Positions 1 through 10,850 of a stretch of 64,000 bases of DNA are shown here, piece by piece. The DNA is taken from the NCBI GenBank assembly GCA_964019695.1, contig OZ026530.1, forward strand, positions 30,486,690 through 30,550,689, in the 5' to 3' direction. The notes beneath the pieces were generated by a model. It had not been told where the DNA came from. It saw only the letters and a program-made list of their open reading frames with translations, and made no database searches. How positions within the stretch are numbered: the stretch's first letter is position 1; each line of letters opens with the position of its first letter. Source of the stretch: Loripinus fragilis (lineage: Eukaryota > Mollusca > Bivalvia > Lucinida > Lucinidae). The position numbers and the translations under genes are program-made.

Positions 1-860
1 TGTTTTCAATGGATCATGAAATGAGGCACCTTATCAACTTGTTTACTCTGTATAAATCTTCCATAGAGCATAATATAGCACTACTGGTTATCCCATTCTA
101 CCTATAGTCCACTTTCCTTCTTTTGAATGCAACAGCTAATGATATGGCTGCAAAAAACTGAGAAATCATAGGTTTTATATTATTTTAAGACATGCTTCAA
201 TGTACTGACATCAAAAAAACAACCAATTGCAAACATAATTGATGGCAATGTCCAACTTTATATTCTTTCTCTTATACCAGATAACTTTCAAGGTGTAAAC
301 GAAATTGTTTCAGACGGTCTGCCAAAACCATCATGAGTCAACATTGTAACTAAAGAAAACTAATAAAGCTCTTTGGGTGCAGCAAAATACTTTTGATCTA
401 AGACCTGAGGACTTAAGCACCAAAAGACTGGATAGGTTCCATGGCAAATGGTGCAAAAAAGCAGCCTATCAAATTCCTGTTTGACCAATGTCAGAAATCT
501 TAAAGTATTCTTAGAGGTACATGGTAGAGACATAGATTTTGCAAAATCAGAGCAAAGTTATCAAAGTTGACTAGCACGGATGCAGAGGCAGCTGCAGTTA
601 GATTGCTCTTGCCACTTCACAGGGAGAGATATATACCAGAGTCATACTCCATTGTATGCATATATGTGAAATGGCATTAAACCCATATTTAATCAGGTGT
701 TTGATCCCATGACACTGACATGCTGTTTCTGCTTTTGAAGAATGCTAAGGATTCAAGTTTGGCTGAGTCAAGTTGTTTGACGCTGGCACTGGCAACACAT
801 ACAAAGAAAATTAAGTCTTTTGATGGCTAAAGAGGAGGATCACACGAAATGCTTATAAGT
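1..860. other. Non-coding, no recognised feature
   Basis: AT-rich sequence. I see no ORF of convincing length, RNA gene or repeat shared with the rest of the window. Confidence 0.5.
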
Positions 861-1205
861 GATGTTTGTCACAATTACCAATTTAAAAAGTAATCTTAAT
901 TAATGTAACACATATAACACCATAGGAAGCTGTATATTTGTTAAAAAATCTTTCCTTATGTATCAAAGGTATTCAGCATGCAAACTACATGAATAATTCA
1001 AATAAATAGATAGTTTTACGTCTTCTTTCTGTTTCTCAGACTTTCAATTCATTTATTCTTAAATTGATATGGTAACATACGTATCATACCATTACAGGCT
1101 AACCCCCTAGTTGATAGAGTGCAAACATCCCTAATTTGATGCAGCATGAATTGTTCTTTAAGGTAGGATATGTCCGCACAGTTTCCAAAGGGGTGGAGAG
1201 GAACA
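861..1205 (+). repeat. Repeat A, diverged copy 1
   Basis: Resembles the two near-identical copies at 1957-2329 and 4055-4387. Shared landmarks in order are ATATAACACCAT, GCAAACTACAT, GTCTTCTTTCTGT, GAGTGCAAACATC and TAGGATATGTC. Many substitutions and small indels separate it from the others, so it is the oldest of the three. The family is not recognised. Confidence 0.65.
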
Positions 1206-1956
1206 GGATTGTACTCAGTTTGCAGTCCTTATACAATGCCATGATTCTACTGGTTGTGATGAAATGGGTGATTATTTTGCAATAGAAGCAGACACAATGA
1301 TAGACATTGTGAGGGTGACTTGAATAAAGATTGTTTTTGAATAATTTTATTTAATAGGAATATTTATTAAATTGTGTCATTTAAATGAGAACTATTATTT
1401 TCTATCTATATGCCTATATATTTTAATATTATAGGCATTAGGAAATATGTAATTAAAAAGGTTATATATAACATAGGTAACACAATTCCATGGGCTTGTT
1501 ATCAGCAATGACTGTAATTACTAAGACTAAGGTACCAGAGGCTAGCGATTAATAGGAAAACATGTGAAAAACGGTTCTGAAATATTATCTCTTACTTCCA
1601 AGAAAATTTCCTAGCTCATTCATTATGCCATGTAACATACGTTACATACTTAAATAAGTGCTCTTATCCTGATGTCAAACTTGCAAATGTATGATTCTTT
1701 ATTGCATTAGCAAGACAGTGCCAAAAATGTAAGATATCCACGAGCATCAATTATTTTCAGATAATTTTCTTCAATAATAGATAACAAAATTGGATACTTA
1801 AAATTGGGGGTAGGGTTGTTTAATAGCTCATATGAAACAATGTATTTGAGATAGAAAAGCAAACTTTGTTTTTTCTATTAGTCAAATGAGTATTTTAGTA
1901 AACTAAGATTAAAACACTTGTAAAAATGCACAAATCGTCTGTGAAATGAATGATGT
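1206..1956. other. Non-coding, no recognised feature
   Basis: AT-rich intergenic sequence with no supported gene or repeat. Confidence 0.5.
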
Positions 1957-2329
1957 TAGTCACGATTTCAACTTTCAAAGGGAAATTTAATCTATGTAAC
2001 GCATATAACACCATTGAAGGCTGTAATTTTGTTTAAAATGCTGCTTTCATGTAGCTTAGGCATCCAGCTGGCAAACTACATAAGAAATTTGAATAATTAG
2101 ATGGTTTAATGTCTTCTTTCTGTAGCTCAAACTTTCATTTTGATTTTTTCCTTAGTTTGTTACAGTAACATATGTAACAGGCTGTCAGAGACTAACGCCC
2201 GGAGTGCAAACATCTCTTAAAAGATGCGGCTTGAAATTTTCTTCAAGATAGGATATGTCTGCAAAATTCCCTAGGGGGGGGGAGCAGGACCTCTTTTAGC
2301 TCGAAGTCTAGTGTGTCAATTTTTTGATA
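1957..2329 (+). repeat. Repeat A, copy 2
   Basis: From about 2005 this is nearly identical to 4055-4387. The differences I see are the length of the G run (9 versus about 12) and a C/T change in the following T-rich stretch. Both copies break off after TCAATTTTTTGATAG. Such high identity implies a recent duplication or conversion, or an assembly duplication. Confidence 0.8.
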
Positions 2330-2333
2330 GTTA

Positions 2334-2511
2334 GGAAATAGATCAGCTCCAGCAGTGAATTGTTGAGTAATAATTCACTGTTTGGAGGTCAGTTGTAAAG
2401 AAGATCAAATCACGAGCGCGCAGCGCGAGTGATTTATCTTCGTACAACTGACCGACAAACAGTGAATTATTACTCAACAATTCACGCAATGGAGCTGATC
2501 TATTTCGATTC
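2334..2511. mobile_element. Foldback MITE (palindromic)
   Basis: The left arm GAAATAGATCAGCTCCAGCA pairs with GGAGCTGATCTATTTC on the right. The palindrome continues inward through TGTTGAGTAATAATTCACTG and AGTTGTA to a centre at GAGCGCGCAGCGCGAG. The copy at 3365-3472 has lost most of the left arm and the centre. Confidence 0.75.
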
Positions 2512-3072
2512 TAACACACAATAAACGACGAAAACACGTTCGAAGTCTTCAGCTTCTTCCAAGTTTCCGCCATTGCACTGAAGAACTCCCGCCAATACTT
2601 AGACTACGTCGCATACGTTTACATGAAATTGTAACGTCTTTCAAGCGTTAAAACGACGTTACACCGTCTAACGACATGAACGACGTCATTTTCCAGTGAC
2701 GTCAGCTATCACACACTTTAGCAGTGAATTATTGTCCGATATATCACAGTTTGTTACCGTTGGCTCTATAGGCGAGGTGCGTTAGAATCTTATTTTAAGA
2801 CCGTTTTCTTCCTTTAGAGTAGATACACCTTCCGAGCGTACTGACGCAGCGCGATGCAAGAAGTATCTATAGTAACCTAACAAACGTTACTTACATGCGA
2901 GACCAGCTGTTGCACAACAACTGTGACAATACATGTATGCAAAAGTTTCCAATAATGATTATTATTATAATTGCCAATATCCTTTCTTAGATTGTATTCG
3001 CGTACACACAATAAAAACATGTAAAGGTCATTCATTTACACCCCATAAAACATCTAAATGCGAACCACCATC

Positions 3073-3118
3073 GGCCCGCCAGTGAAACGCCATTTCAGTG
3101 GCGTTTCGCTGGCGGGCC
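3073..3118. repeat. GC-rich perfect palindrome
   Basis: GGCCCGCCAGTGAAACGCCA is followed by TT and then by its reverse complement with one change. One arm recurs alone at 4031-4053 and at 46718-46740, so it looks like the end of a dispersed element. It could extrude as a cruciform. Confidence 0.8.
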
Positions 3119-3365
3119 GGCCGCGTAGCCCGACACTATTATGCTTGCTGAGATCGCATGATGATCAAAGTATTCATTTGAGCTTGTACATGAGTCAACA
3201 AGATGTTCCGTTCACCCAGCGACATGTGAATCAACCCAACCACACCAACGTCTCCATTGTGCACTTATTGTGCATAGCCAAAGGGGCAGATATCCCGCAA
3301 AACTCTGATCATATTTTGCATAATCATTCAAAAGAATTACATTATTCTTTAAAATGTTTTGATTA

Positions 3366-4053
3366 AGAAATAGATCAGCTCCAGCAGTGATTTGATCTTC
3401 TTTACAACTGACCTCCAAACAGTGAATTATTACTCAACAATTCACGCACTGGAGCTGATCTATTTCGATTCTAACACTCAATAAACGACGAAAACACATT
3501 CGAAGTCTTCAGCTTCTTCCAACTTTCCGCCATTGCAATGAAGAACTCCCGCCAATACTTAGACTACGTCGCATACGTTTACATGTAATTGCAACGTCTT
3601 TCAAGCGTAAAAGCGACGTTACACCGTCTAACGCCATGAATGACGTCATTTTCCAGTGACGTCAGCTATCACACACTTTTGCGGTGAATTATTGTCCGAT
3701 ATATCACAGTTCGTTACCGTTGGCTCTATAGGCGAGGTGTGTTAGAATCTTATTTTAAGACCGTTTTCTTCCTTTAGAGTAGATACACCTTCCGAGCGTA
3801 CTGACGCAGCGCGATGCAAGAAGTATCTATAGTAACCTAACAAACGTTACTTACATGCGAGACCAGCTGTTGCACAACAACTGTGACAATACATGTATGC
3901 AAAAGTTTCCAATAATGATTATTATTATAATTGCCAATATCCTTTCTTAGATTGTATTCGCGTACACACAATAAACACATGTAAAGGTCATTCATTTACA
4001 CCCCATAAAACATCTAAATGCGAACCACCATCGGCCCGCCAGTGAAACGCCAT
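3366..4053 (+). repeat. Repeat B, copy 2 (truncated)
   Basis: Near-identical to 2334-3094, apart from a deletion in the starting palindrome and a few substitutions. It ends in the middle of the GC-rich palindrome, where repeat A copy 3 begins without a gap. Confidence 0.8.
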
Positions 4054-4054
4054 T

Positions 4055-4387
4055 TATAACACCATTGAAGGCTGTAATTTTGTTTAAAATGCTGCTTTCA
4101 TGTAGCTTAGGCATCCAGCTGGCAAACTACATAAGAAATTTGAATAATTAGATGGTTTAATGTCTTCTTTCTGTAGCTCAAACTTTCATTTTGATTTTTT
4201 CCTTAGTTTGTTACAGTAACATATGTAACAGGCTGTCAGAGACTAACGCCCGGAGTGCAAACATCTCTTAAAAGATGCGGCTTGAAATTTTCTTCAAGAT
4301 AGGATATGTCTGCAAAATTCCCTAGGGGGGGGGGGGGAGCAGGACCTTTTTTTAGCTCGAAGTCTAGTGTGTCAATTTTTTGATAGT
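4055..4387 (+). repeat. Repeat A, copy 3
   Basis: Near-identical to 2005-2329. It starts at ATAACACCATTGAAGG, directly after the broken palindrome of repeat B copy 2, and continues into unrelated sequence after TTTTTTGATAG. The overall order is A-B-B-A in direct orientation. Confidence 0.8.
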
Positions 4388-4389
4388 AA

Positions 4390-6059
4390 ATGATTACGAT
4401 GCACATTTGTCTTTCCAATGAGTAAAGCTGACTTTCCATTAAGTAAAGTTGAACAAAGGAAGACTAAGATGCACTGAGACTATTTGTAAAGATGAGCTAC
4501 GTTTAATTTCAGACGTTAGATATCAAAACGTCACGACACCCCTAAAATCAATTTTTGCAAGAACAAAGAAATCAGGCAAAATTCACCAGAAACCGCTTTA
4601 GTGTGGTTCTCTGTTTTTTTCATTTACATCTTCTGGGCATTCAAATAAAGCGTTCATGCCTTGTTCAACTCAAAAGCCTGTTTCATTTTCTTAACGTCAA
4701 TTTTACGTTGTCCGCGTTTTATGAGCATTTAAATAGCACTGCAACTTTTGGTTTGGAATGCATTTTGAAAATGTTTCAGTCTTTTGAACTCCGTAGCTGC
4801 CGACTACGTACATTTAGCGACGTCAAGCGTTACAATTACATGCTGATATGTGTATACTGCAAAGATTGAAATGCACAGGCGATTAAAGTAAAGTGTAGGC
4901 AAATGGCACTATAACAAAGTAGACAGCACACACTAAACGGCGACATACGTTGACAAAGAAAAAACGGTTATTATCCATAGTTTACGTTGTTTCTTAATTG
5001 GCGTTAAATTTGGTTCATTCTGATTTTACCCTTAAACATGACGCGAAACGTAAGTTCTGATTCTTGAAAATACATTCTCTTACAATGATTGGTTGACTCC
5101 GAGGTCTTTCAGTTTCTAGAAATAGCTTAAACAAAGGGAAAAAAAACACTGCCGTTTAGACAACGTCGAAAGCACAACTTAAAAAAGCCTTAGTGGGTGC
5201 AAGCTCTATATGCCTAGGCGGGGGTCGCACTACGCCGACATTACAACTGAAAACCATCAAAGATGTACGTCATCCCTACGACACTTACAGGGTAGAACTA
5301 TGCGCGTTACTGCTGGTAACGTCAATTTTGTAATGAATTAAAAGCTGATTTTTTCTAGGCTATTATAGAACTTTAAACGACCTTTTTTACGGCTATATTG
5401 AGACATATATTGAAAGCATCGAAAATGAAAATTGCAACAAATGTTTGGAAAGTAAAAGCTTCCAATTTCAAATTCAAGTTGGTTGGTTGTCCATTGTGTG
5501 TGTCTATTTCATATTTTAATTGCGTACATGTGCACGCTCTGCCAATAAAAATATAATTACTATAAGACAAGTTTAAACTCCGTATTTTGATTTCTGAGGA
5601 TTTTGACGATTCACTCTGGAACGTTGTTGCAGATATACCAGTTTATATTGTTTAAATGAGTTGTCTATAATTCTACGTTCTAACGGGGGTAACGGGGCGG
5701 AAGACGGAGTCGCGTGTATCGGGGTATATTTTTTCCACATTATTGTATTTTAATTTAAAACCGACCTACTGCTTGTGTCTTTTTTTAAATAATAACCTTT
5801 ATATTGAAAAAAATGCTTTAAATAAGACATTCATCTTTCTTTAAAAATTCAAAGCATAACTGTTTTTTAGTTAGAGCACGTGTCAATTTCGGAAAAAAAG
5901 CACGTTCACCACGTGTTTACCAGTTGTCATGTAAGGCGCAAAGTTTCGCTAAAAGTCATTGAAAAAGTCAATTTTCAAACTGTGATTTTTGCAACAATTT
6001 TCATGACAATGAACAGGTTGTGAACACTTCTATTTTGATCTATTATAGTTCAAATAATG
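4390..6059. other. Non-coding, no recognised feature
   Basis: AT-rich sequence with only short ORFs (a 104-codon frame at 4555-4869 has no family signature). No repeat shared with the rest of the window was seen. Confidence 0.45.
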
Positions 6060-7218
6060 TAAAATAGACCGATTTGTCAACTTAAAAGCACTGAAAGAGT
6101 GCTTTATATGCTCTGCGCAGGTGTTGCCAAAAACTGTAAAACCATTCTCCAGCCAAACTGTAGCCTTTGTTGATGCGATCTTGATGGTGTAAAAGTTTTG
6201 GTTTTTCATCGAGGAAATATTTGCAGAAAACCCCCTGTTTATACAGTTGTCTGCTGATTTTGTTAAAAAAATCAATTTAACAGATGAATTTTCAGTAAAT
6301 AATGTTATTCATTACAGAATTCTTGAGAACAACATGCACACGTTCATTTCTGGACAGAAAGATGATAATACGGTCACTTGTTCCGCTGCAAATGTATTTT
6401 TCCCCTTTACAGCATCCAAAAGTATGAAGGCAAATAAATGACATGCATATACAGAGAATATTTAATTGTTTGTTTTAGAAAACAGTCATTATTATGTGCA
6501 ATTTCAGGGGTTTCCTTCAGGTTTGGATTACAGGATTCAATAGGACTCTCTTCCTATGTGCTTTGAACGTCCCTGTGCAAATTTTAAGAGTTGCATAAAA
6601 CATGTTTTTGCTTGAATTGTTTTATAAAGCCAATACATGTAAGCATGTCAAGGGAGGCAACTACAAAATTATTGAAATAATATTTTGTCTGAGAAAAAAA
6701 TGAAATTTCTTTAATATTTTGACACAGAAACAAAATACTAAATAAAATTATATAAGGAGAATATAATTCATGAGTTTTAGAATAAGTATATAAATGGAAC
6801 CAAACTTAAACTTAGGCAATTGTATACCAAAGATAATTGAATTATTATGCTGTATTTTTACTGTAAATATGCATGGGAGATTGGCACTTATTTGCCACCA
6901 TACTCTTGGATTCAGTTACGGAGAAATTTGATTTGCAGCAGCACAATCGACCTAATTATCATGACTGTGTCAAGAAAGGCTCAGAAATGGAAATGTACAC
7001 GTTAGTCTCAAGAACTCTGGAAGCTTCAACAACATTTATTGAAGTTTATCTGTTAATTTGAATTTTTAACAAAATCAGCAGACAAAATTATAAAAAAGGG
7101 CTTTCTGCAAACATTTCCTCGATGAAAAATCAAAATTTTACACCATCAAAATCGCATCAACAAAAGCTACAGTTTGGCTGGATAATGATTTTGCAATTTT
7201 TAGCAACACCTGCGCAGA

Positions 7219-7220
<2 letters not shown>
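6060..7220. repeat. Long diverged inverted repeat
   Basis: The arms are about 6060-6460 and 6855-7220 in inverse orientation around a ~400-bp AT-rich loop. Matching pairs include GATTTTTCATCGAGG-type sequence (arm 1 reads GGTTTTTCATCGAGGAAAT, arm 2 ATTTCCTCGATGAAAAATC) and GAATTCTTGAGA versus TCTCAAGAACTC. Divergence is about 20-25% by eye, so this is an old foldback or MITE. Small ORFs on both strands are shadows of it. Confidence 0.7.

Positions 7221-7278
<58 letters not shown>
7221..7278. repeat. (AT)n microsatellite
   Basis: About 29 uninterrupted AT dinucleotides, at the outer edge of the inverted repeat ending near 7220 and just before a palindromic element. Long Ile-Tyr frames on both strands come only from this tract. 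Confidence 0.97.
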
Positions 7279-7281
<3 letters not shown>

Positions 7282-7283
7282 AT

Positions 7284-7366
7284 TCAATGTTTTGTGTTGG
7301 TTATGGAATATATACGAGGGAGCAGAGCTCCCGAGTGTATATTTCATAACAATCATAAAACATTGT
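7284..7366. repeat. Short hairpin at edge of palindrome
   Basis: CAATGTTTTGTG...TTATG on the left pairs with CATAACAATCATAAAACATTG on the right, with a GGGAGC/GCTCCC core. It overlaps the left end of the larger palindrome at 7344-8899. Confidence 0.6.
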
Positions 7367-8899
7367 ATAACCTATTTAGCCCTGACCCAGCTTCACATCA
7401 TGAAATATAAACATTATGTAGCATTTTGGTGCATTTCATTTTGGAGTCTGTCATTTTTTTTAGCCACGATTGCGTTAACATGGGACGAATGGATTTTATT
7501 AGCAGCTTTTTGTTAGACTTTTTTTTCAAAATTATCTGGAAATCATTGATCACTGATCACACGATACAGATGTATAGGCTGTTCAATCCCCACTGTTTGT
7601 GCATTCTACTCTGATTCGCAAACAGTGGATCCACTCCTATCATTTGATTGTGTGTCTTTATCAGACAGCATTTTGGGACAAGCAGTGTAATTTCTGACCA
7701 GGTTTCAATATACACATGCAGCCTAGTCAGTGTTTTCTGCAGTCGCCTATTTTCTGTGAAACAGCTGAAATTTGAAATTTACATCATTATGTGTCAATAT
7801 TCTTATCACATTTTTCTTTAGGGTTCTGAAAATAAAACTAAATTTGGTGAAATTAACATTTCGGACAGCAATTTCCTCTCGCCAAGTTATGGGAATGCTC
7901 TCAAAAAAGTGTGAGGTATGGAAAATATACCACACTGAATATGGCCCGTTTTTCGCAACTGATTGGCTGAAACCAAAAGGAAGTAGGCGGGTCATGGGCT
8001 AAGCAATAGTTATACCATGGGATGTCCGCCTGTACGTGGAGATCATCTACGAGCTTTAGCGAGTGGATTATCTTACGTACAGGTGGACAAACATGGTATA
8101 ACTATTTTATACCACCTACATCAGTGTAGACCTTGCACTTCACGTGATATTTCGTGCTAAAGGTGGTATAAAAGCATTATACCACCCTTACCAACTTTAG
8201 CACGATATATCTCGTGCTGTGCAAGGTCTACACTGATGTAGGTGGTATAAAATAGTTATACCATGTTTGTCCACCTGTACGTAAGATAATCCACTCGCTA
8301 AAGCTCGTGGATTATCTCCACGTACAGGCTGACAACCCATGGTATAACTATTACTTAGCCCATGACCCGTCGACTTCCTTTTTTCACCCAGAAAAGGACC
8401 AGATTAAAATAAAATTGTGGTAAGAATATTGGCACAAAATGATGTAAATTTCAAATGTTAGCTGTTTCACTGCATAAAACACCGACCTGGCTGCACATGT
8501 ACATCGAAGCCTGGTCAGAAAGTACACTGCTTGTCCCGAAATGCTTTTTGAAAAAGACAGCATGACCAAACGGCACATGAATATACACGCTGATCTGAGT
8601 GTCTCCACTGTTTGAGAATAGAATGCATAAACAATGGGGTCTGATCTGCATATGCATCTGTAATGTGTGATCAATGAAATGCTTCCCAGATAATTTTGAA
8701 AAATAATCTAACAAAAATGATGCTATTAAAATCCATTTGTCCCATGTGAACGCATCCATGGCTAAAAACGAAACGAGATACTCTTAAACGTAATGCAGCA
8801 AAATGCTTCATAATGTGTACATTTCAGGATGTGAAATCAACACAGGAAGCAGCTGGGTCAGGGCTAAATAGGTTATACAATGTTTTGTGTTTGTTATGA
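7344..8899. mobile_element. Composite foldback element, ~1.55 kb
   Basis: The outer arms begin CATAACAATCATAAAACATTG on the left and end CAATGTTTTGTGTTTGTTATG on the right. They run inward through GTTATACAATG/CATTGTATAAC, GACCCAGCT/AGCTGGGTC and GAAATTTACATCATT/AATGATGTAAATTTC. Inside is a tighter near-perfect palindrome (about 7985-8372, centre near 8175) made of GTTATACCATG, GTACGTGGAGAT, CTTACGTACAGGTGGACAAA and TAGACCTTGCAC with their complements. The left arm carries ~170 extra bases (7810-7980). No transposase frame is present, so it would be non-autonomous. The 76-102-codon frames on both strands mirror one another. Confidence 0.75.
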
Positions 8900-8980
8900 T
8901 GGAGGTTGAACATTACTTCAACAACAAAAGTGAAAGTAGAAAATTTCATTATTAGTTGAAAGTCATAATAACAAAACAGT

Positions 8981-9113
8981 TATTGGCTTCCATTTCGGTA
9001 GACATGAGGATTTATGTACCTCTTAAAAGTGATAATCACCTCGACGTAGCGGCCTCGGTTAATTATCCCTTTTCGGGTAGATAATCCTTATGTCTACCTC
9101 ATTGAAGTCAATA
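8981..9113. mobile_element. Small foldback MITE
   Basis: TATTGGCTTC...GGTAGACATGAGGATT on the left pairs imperfectly with AATCCTTATGTCTACCTC...GAAGTCAATA on the right, around a ~60-base centre. Confidence 0.6.
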
Positions 9114-10250
9114 CTGGTATACTGAAACAATAAAGTTATGTCCGCTTGACGTTTATGTCTGCCAGTTCCAAATGTATGAATCCATTTCATTCAAATTTTC
9201 ACCTTACAAACTTTGATTATTTAGAAATGATTTGCACCTAAGAGTAATCCAATTGATAATCAGTGTAGCCGCTGACAAAGCAGCGAACACGAATACCCTT
9301 AAAATCAAAAGTCACAACATCAATAGCTTGTGTGTCCGTCATAATCCCGAACCATTTAAGCACATTTAAACATCACTGAACAAACTCTCTAGTAAGATAA
9401 GCTGGCTAGTTGTATGCATTGCTTTTACGGCCACAGACATTGGTCTGAAACATACTCTGACGTCACAAAACAACGATCACGAACGTGCGTGAAAACACTC
9501 AGGAAATTCATTATGGGTCCAACGTTTTGATCATCAACAAAATCGAACAAATTTTATGTTTTTTCGTCATCACAAGCATTTAACATTAATTAAGACTAAT
9601 CGGCATCAAAACAATTGATAGTGGAAATTCTCTGATGATTTTGCAGTAAGGGGTGGGGTATAAAACACAGATTAAGTGAATCTTTGAAGCCCGACATTAG
9701 CCATAGTTTTTGTTTTTCTCTATTGTGTAATTGTTGTCATAAACAAACACAACAAATCAAAACAAAAACGGTCTCAAAATGATGTTAGATTAAGGAGATT
9801 TGAAAGTTATTAAATTGTTATTTGTTTAATTCAAAGGGAGGTAATTTTAGTTAATTTCGTAAATGAAAGATTTGGAACTGCAATGCCACTCGTTCCATAC
9901 GCAGATTTGGGATTTTTAGATGTTTTTTCATCGTCGGACGCTTCTGGTTGCCATTTAACGTAAAATTTGTCACGTTTTGATGATTACCTTCCTGATGATA
10001 ATGGAAAAAGCTGTGTGCACATCAGGTGTAATAACTTTTCAAAGATCAGAAGATAAAATCAAGTGATTACCATTTTTTGTGCGTCGGACGTTGATAAACT
10101 TTTTGGTTTTATTTTTGCTGCAACATCTTAACTGGATCGGAAGATACAGTACCATGAAAATCGGACGTTTCTTTTTTGTTTGAGTATATAATATTGTTTT
10201 GATTTCGGCAGATCTATTTAGCAGTATTTGGTATTGAAACTACCATTATA
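9114..10250. other. Non-coding, no recognised feature
   Basis: No supported gene or window-internal repeat. Confidence 0.45.
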
Positions 10251-10460
10251 ATAACGGGTCAATACATATTTCGGACACATTTTAGTTACGTTATTTTGTC
10301 AAGAAAATGCGGAGATATTTATCTGACATAAGCGTTTCTGAAAACTGTATTGGAAATCGTCGAAAGACGGGACCCAGACAACTTTCCCCGTTTCCCGCCA
10401 CAGGAATGGTGCGCATGGACAATACCCGACATTGCCCTAAAGCTACAGATATATTCTGAA
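10251..10460 (+). repeat. Dispersed repeat F, copy 1
   Basis: Matches 50912-51115 in the same orientation. Shared segments include TATTTCGG(A/G)CACA, TTTTGTCAAGAAAATG, GTCGAAAGAC and CCCAGACA. The family is unidentified and the copies have diverged. Confidence 0.6.
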
Positions 10461-10639
10461 AAAATGGATATTTCATAATACTCATTTAACAAACAAAATA
10501 ACGGCTCTACAGTTATTTAAAATTGCCATTTATCTACTGCCATGGCCAACATACATGTAGATAAAAAAAACTTTTAAATATACCTAAACAAGCTTAAAGA
10601 TAAAACATGCAAACCAAACATGTATGTGCCTTGATCCAC

Positions 10640-10850
10640 TTCTGGACTAATGGTGAGGTTCGCGCCGTGAAACTAGTTTAAGCCCTTAATTAAAAATATT
10701 TTTACTGACCGTTCCAAGGCGGCGCTTCTTTTGTGGATCATTTTTTGCTATTTATGTTCGTGTTTGTCATGCTTTCGTGTCTGTTCATTGCAGCCTTGTG
10801 GTCACCTGCAGGGAAAGGGCTAACCGCTTGACTCTCGTTTAAGGCTAAAG
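10640..10850 (+). repeat. Dispersed repeat C, copy 1
   Basis: The same sequence appears on the other strand at 34475-34740 and 51850-52125, with a fragment at 58495-58575. Shared blocks include TTTTACTGACCGTTCCAAGG, CTTCTTTTGTGGATC and TGTGGTCACCTGCAGGGAAA. It is non-coding and probably a SINE- or MITE-like family. Confidence 0.65.

Larger units (their letters stand above)
2334..3365 (+). repeat. Repeat B, copy 1
   Basis: First of two adjacent direct copies; the second is 3366-4053. It starts with a foldback palindrome (2334-2511). A ~580-bp body follows with two TGACGTCA-like motifs (near 2680-2702). Then comes the GC-rich palindrome at 3073-3118 and 250 bp that the second copy lacks. No coding potential is apparent. 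Confidence 0.75.

Noticed and set aside
2334..4053. LTR retrotransposon with two ~700-bp LTRs
   Set aside because: The copies are adjacent with little between them, start with a palindrome and not TG...CA, and lack primer-binding or coding features.
8384..8759. Two overlapping ~100-codon minus frames
   Set aside because: They mirror frames in the other arm of the composite palindrome; explained by the inverted repeat.
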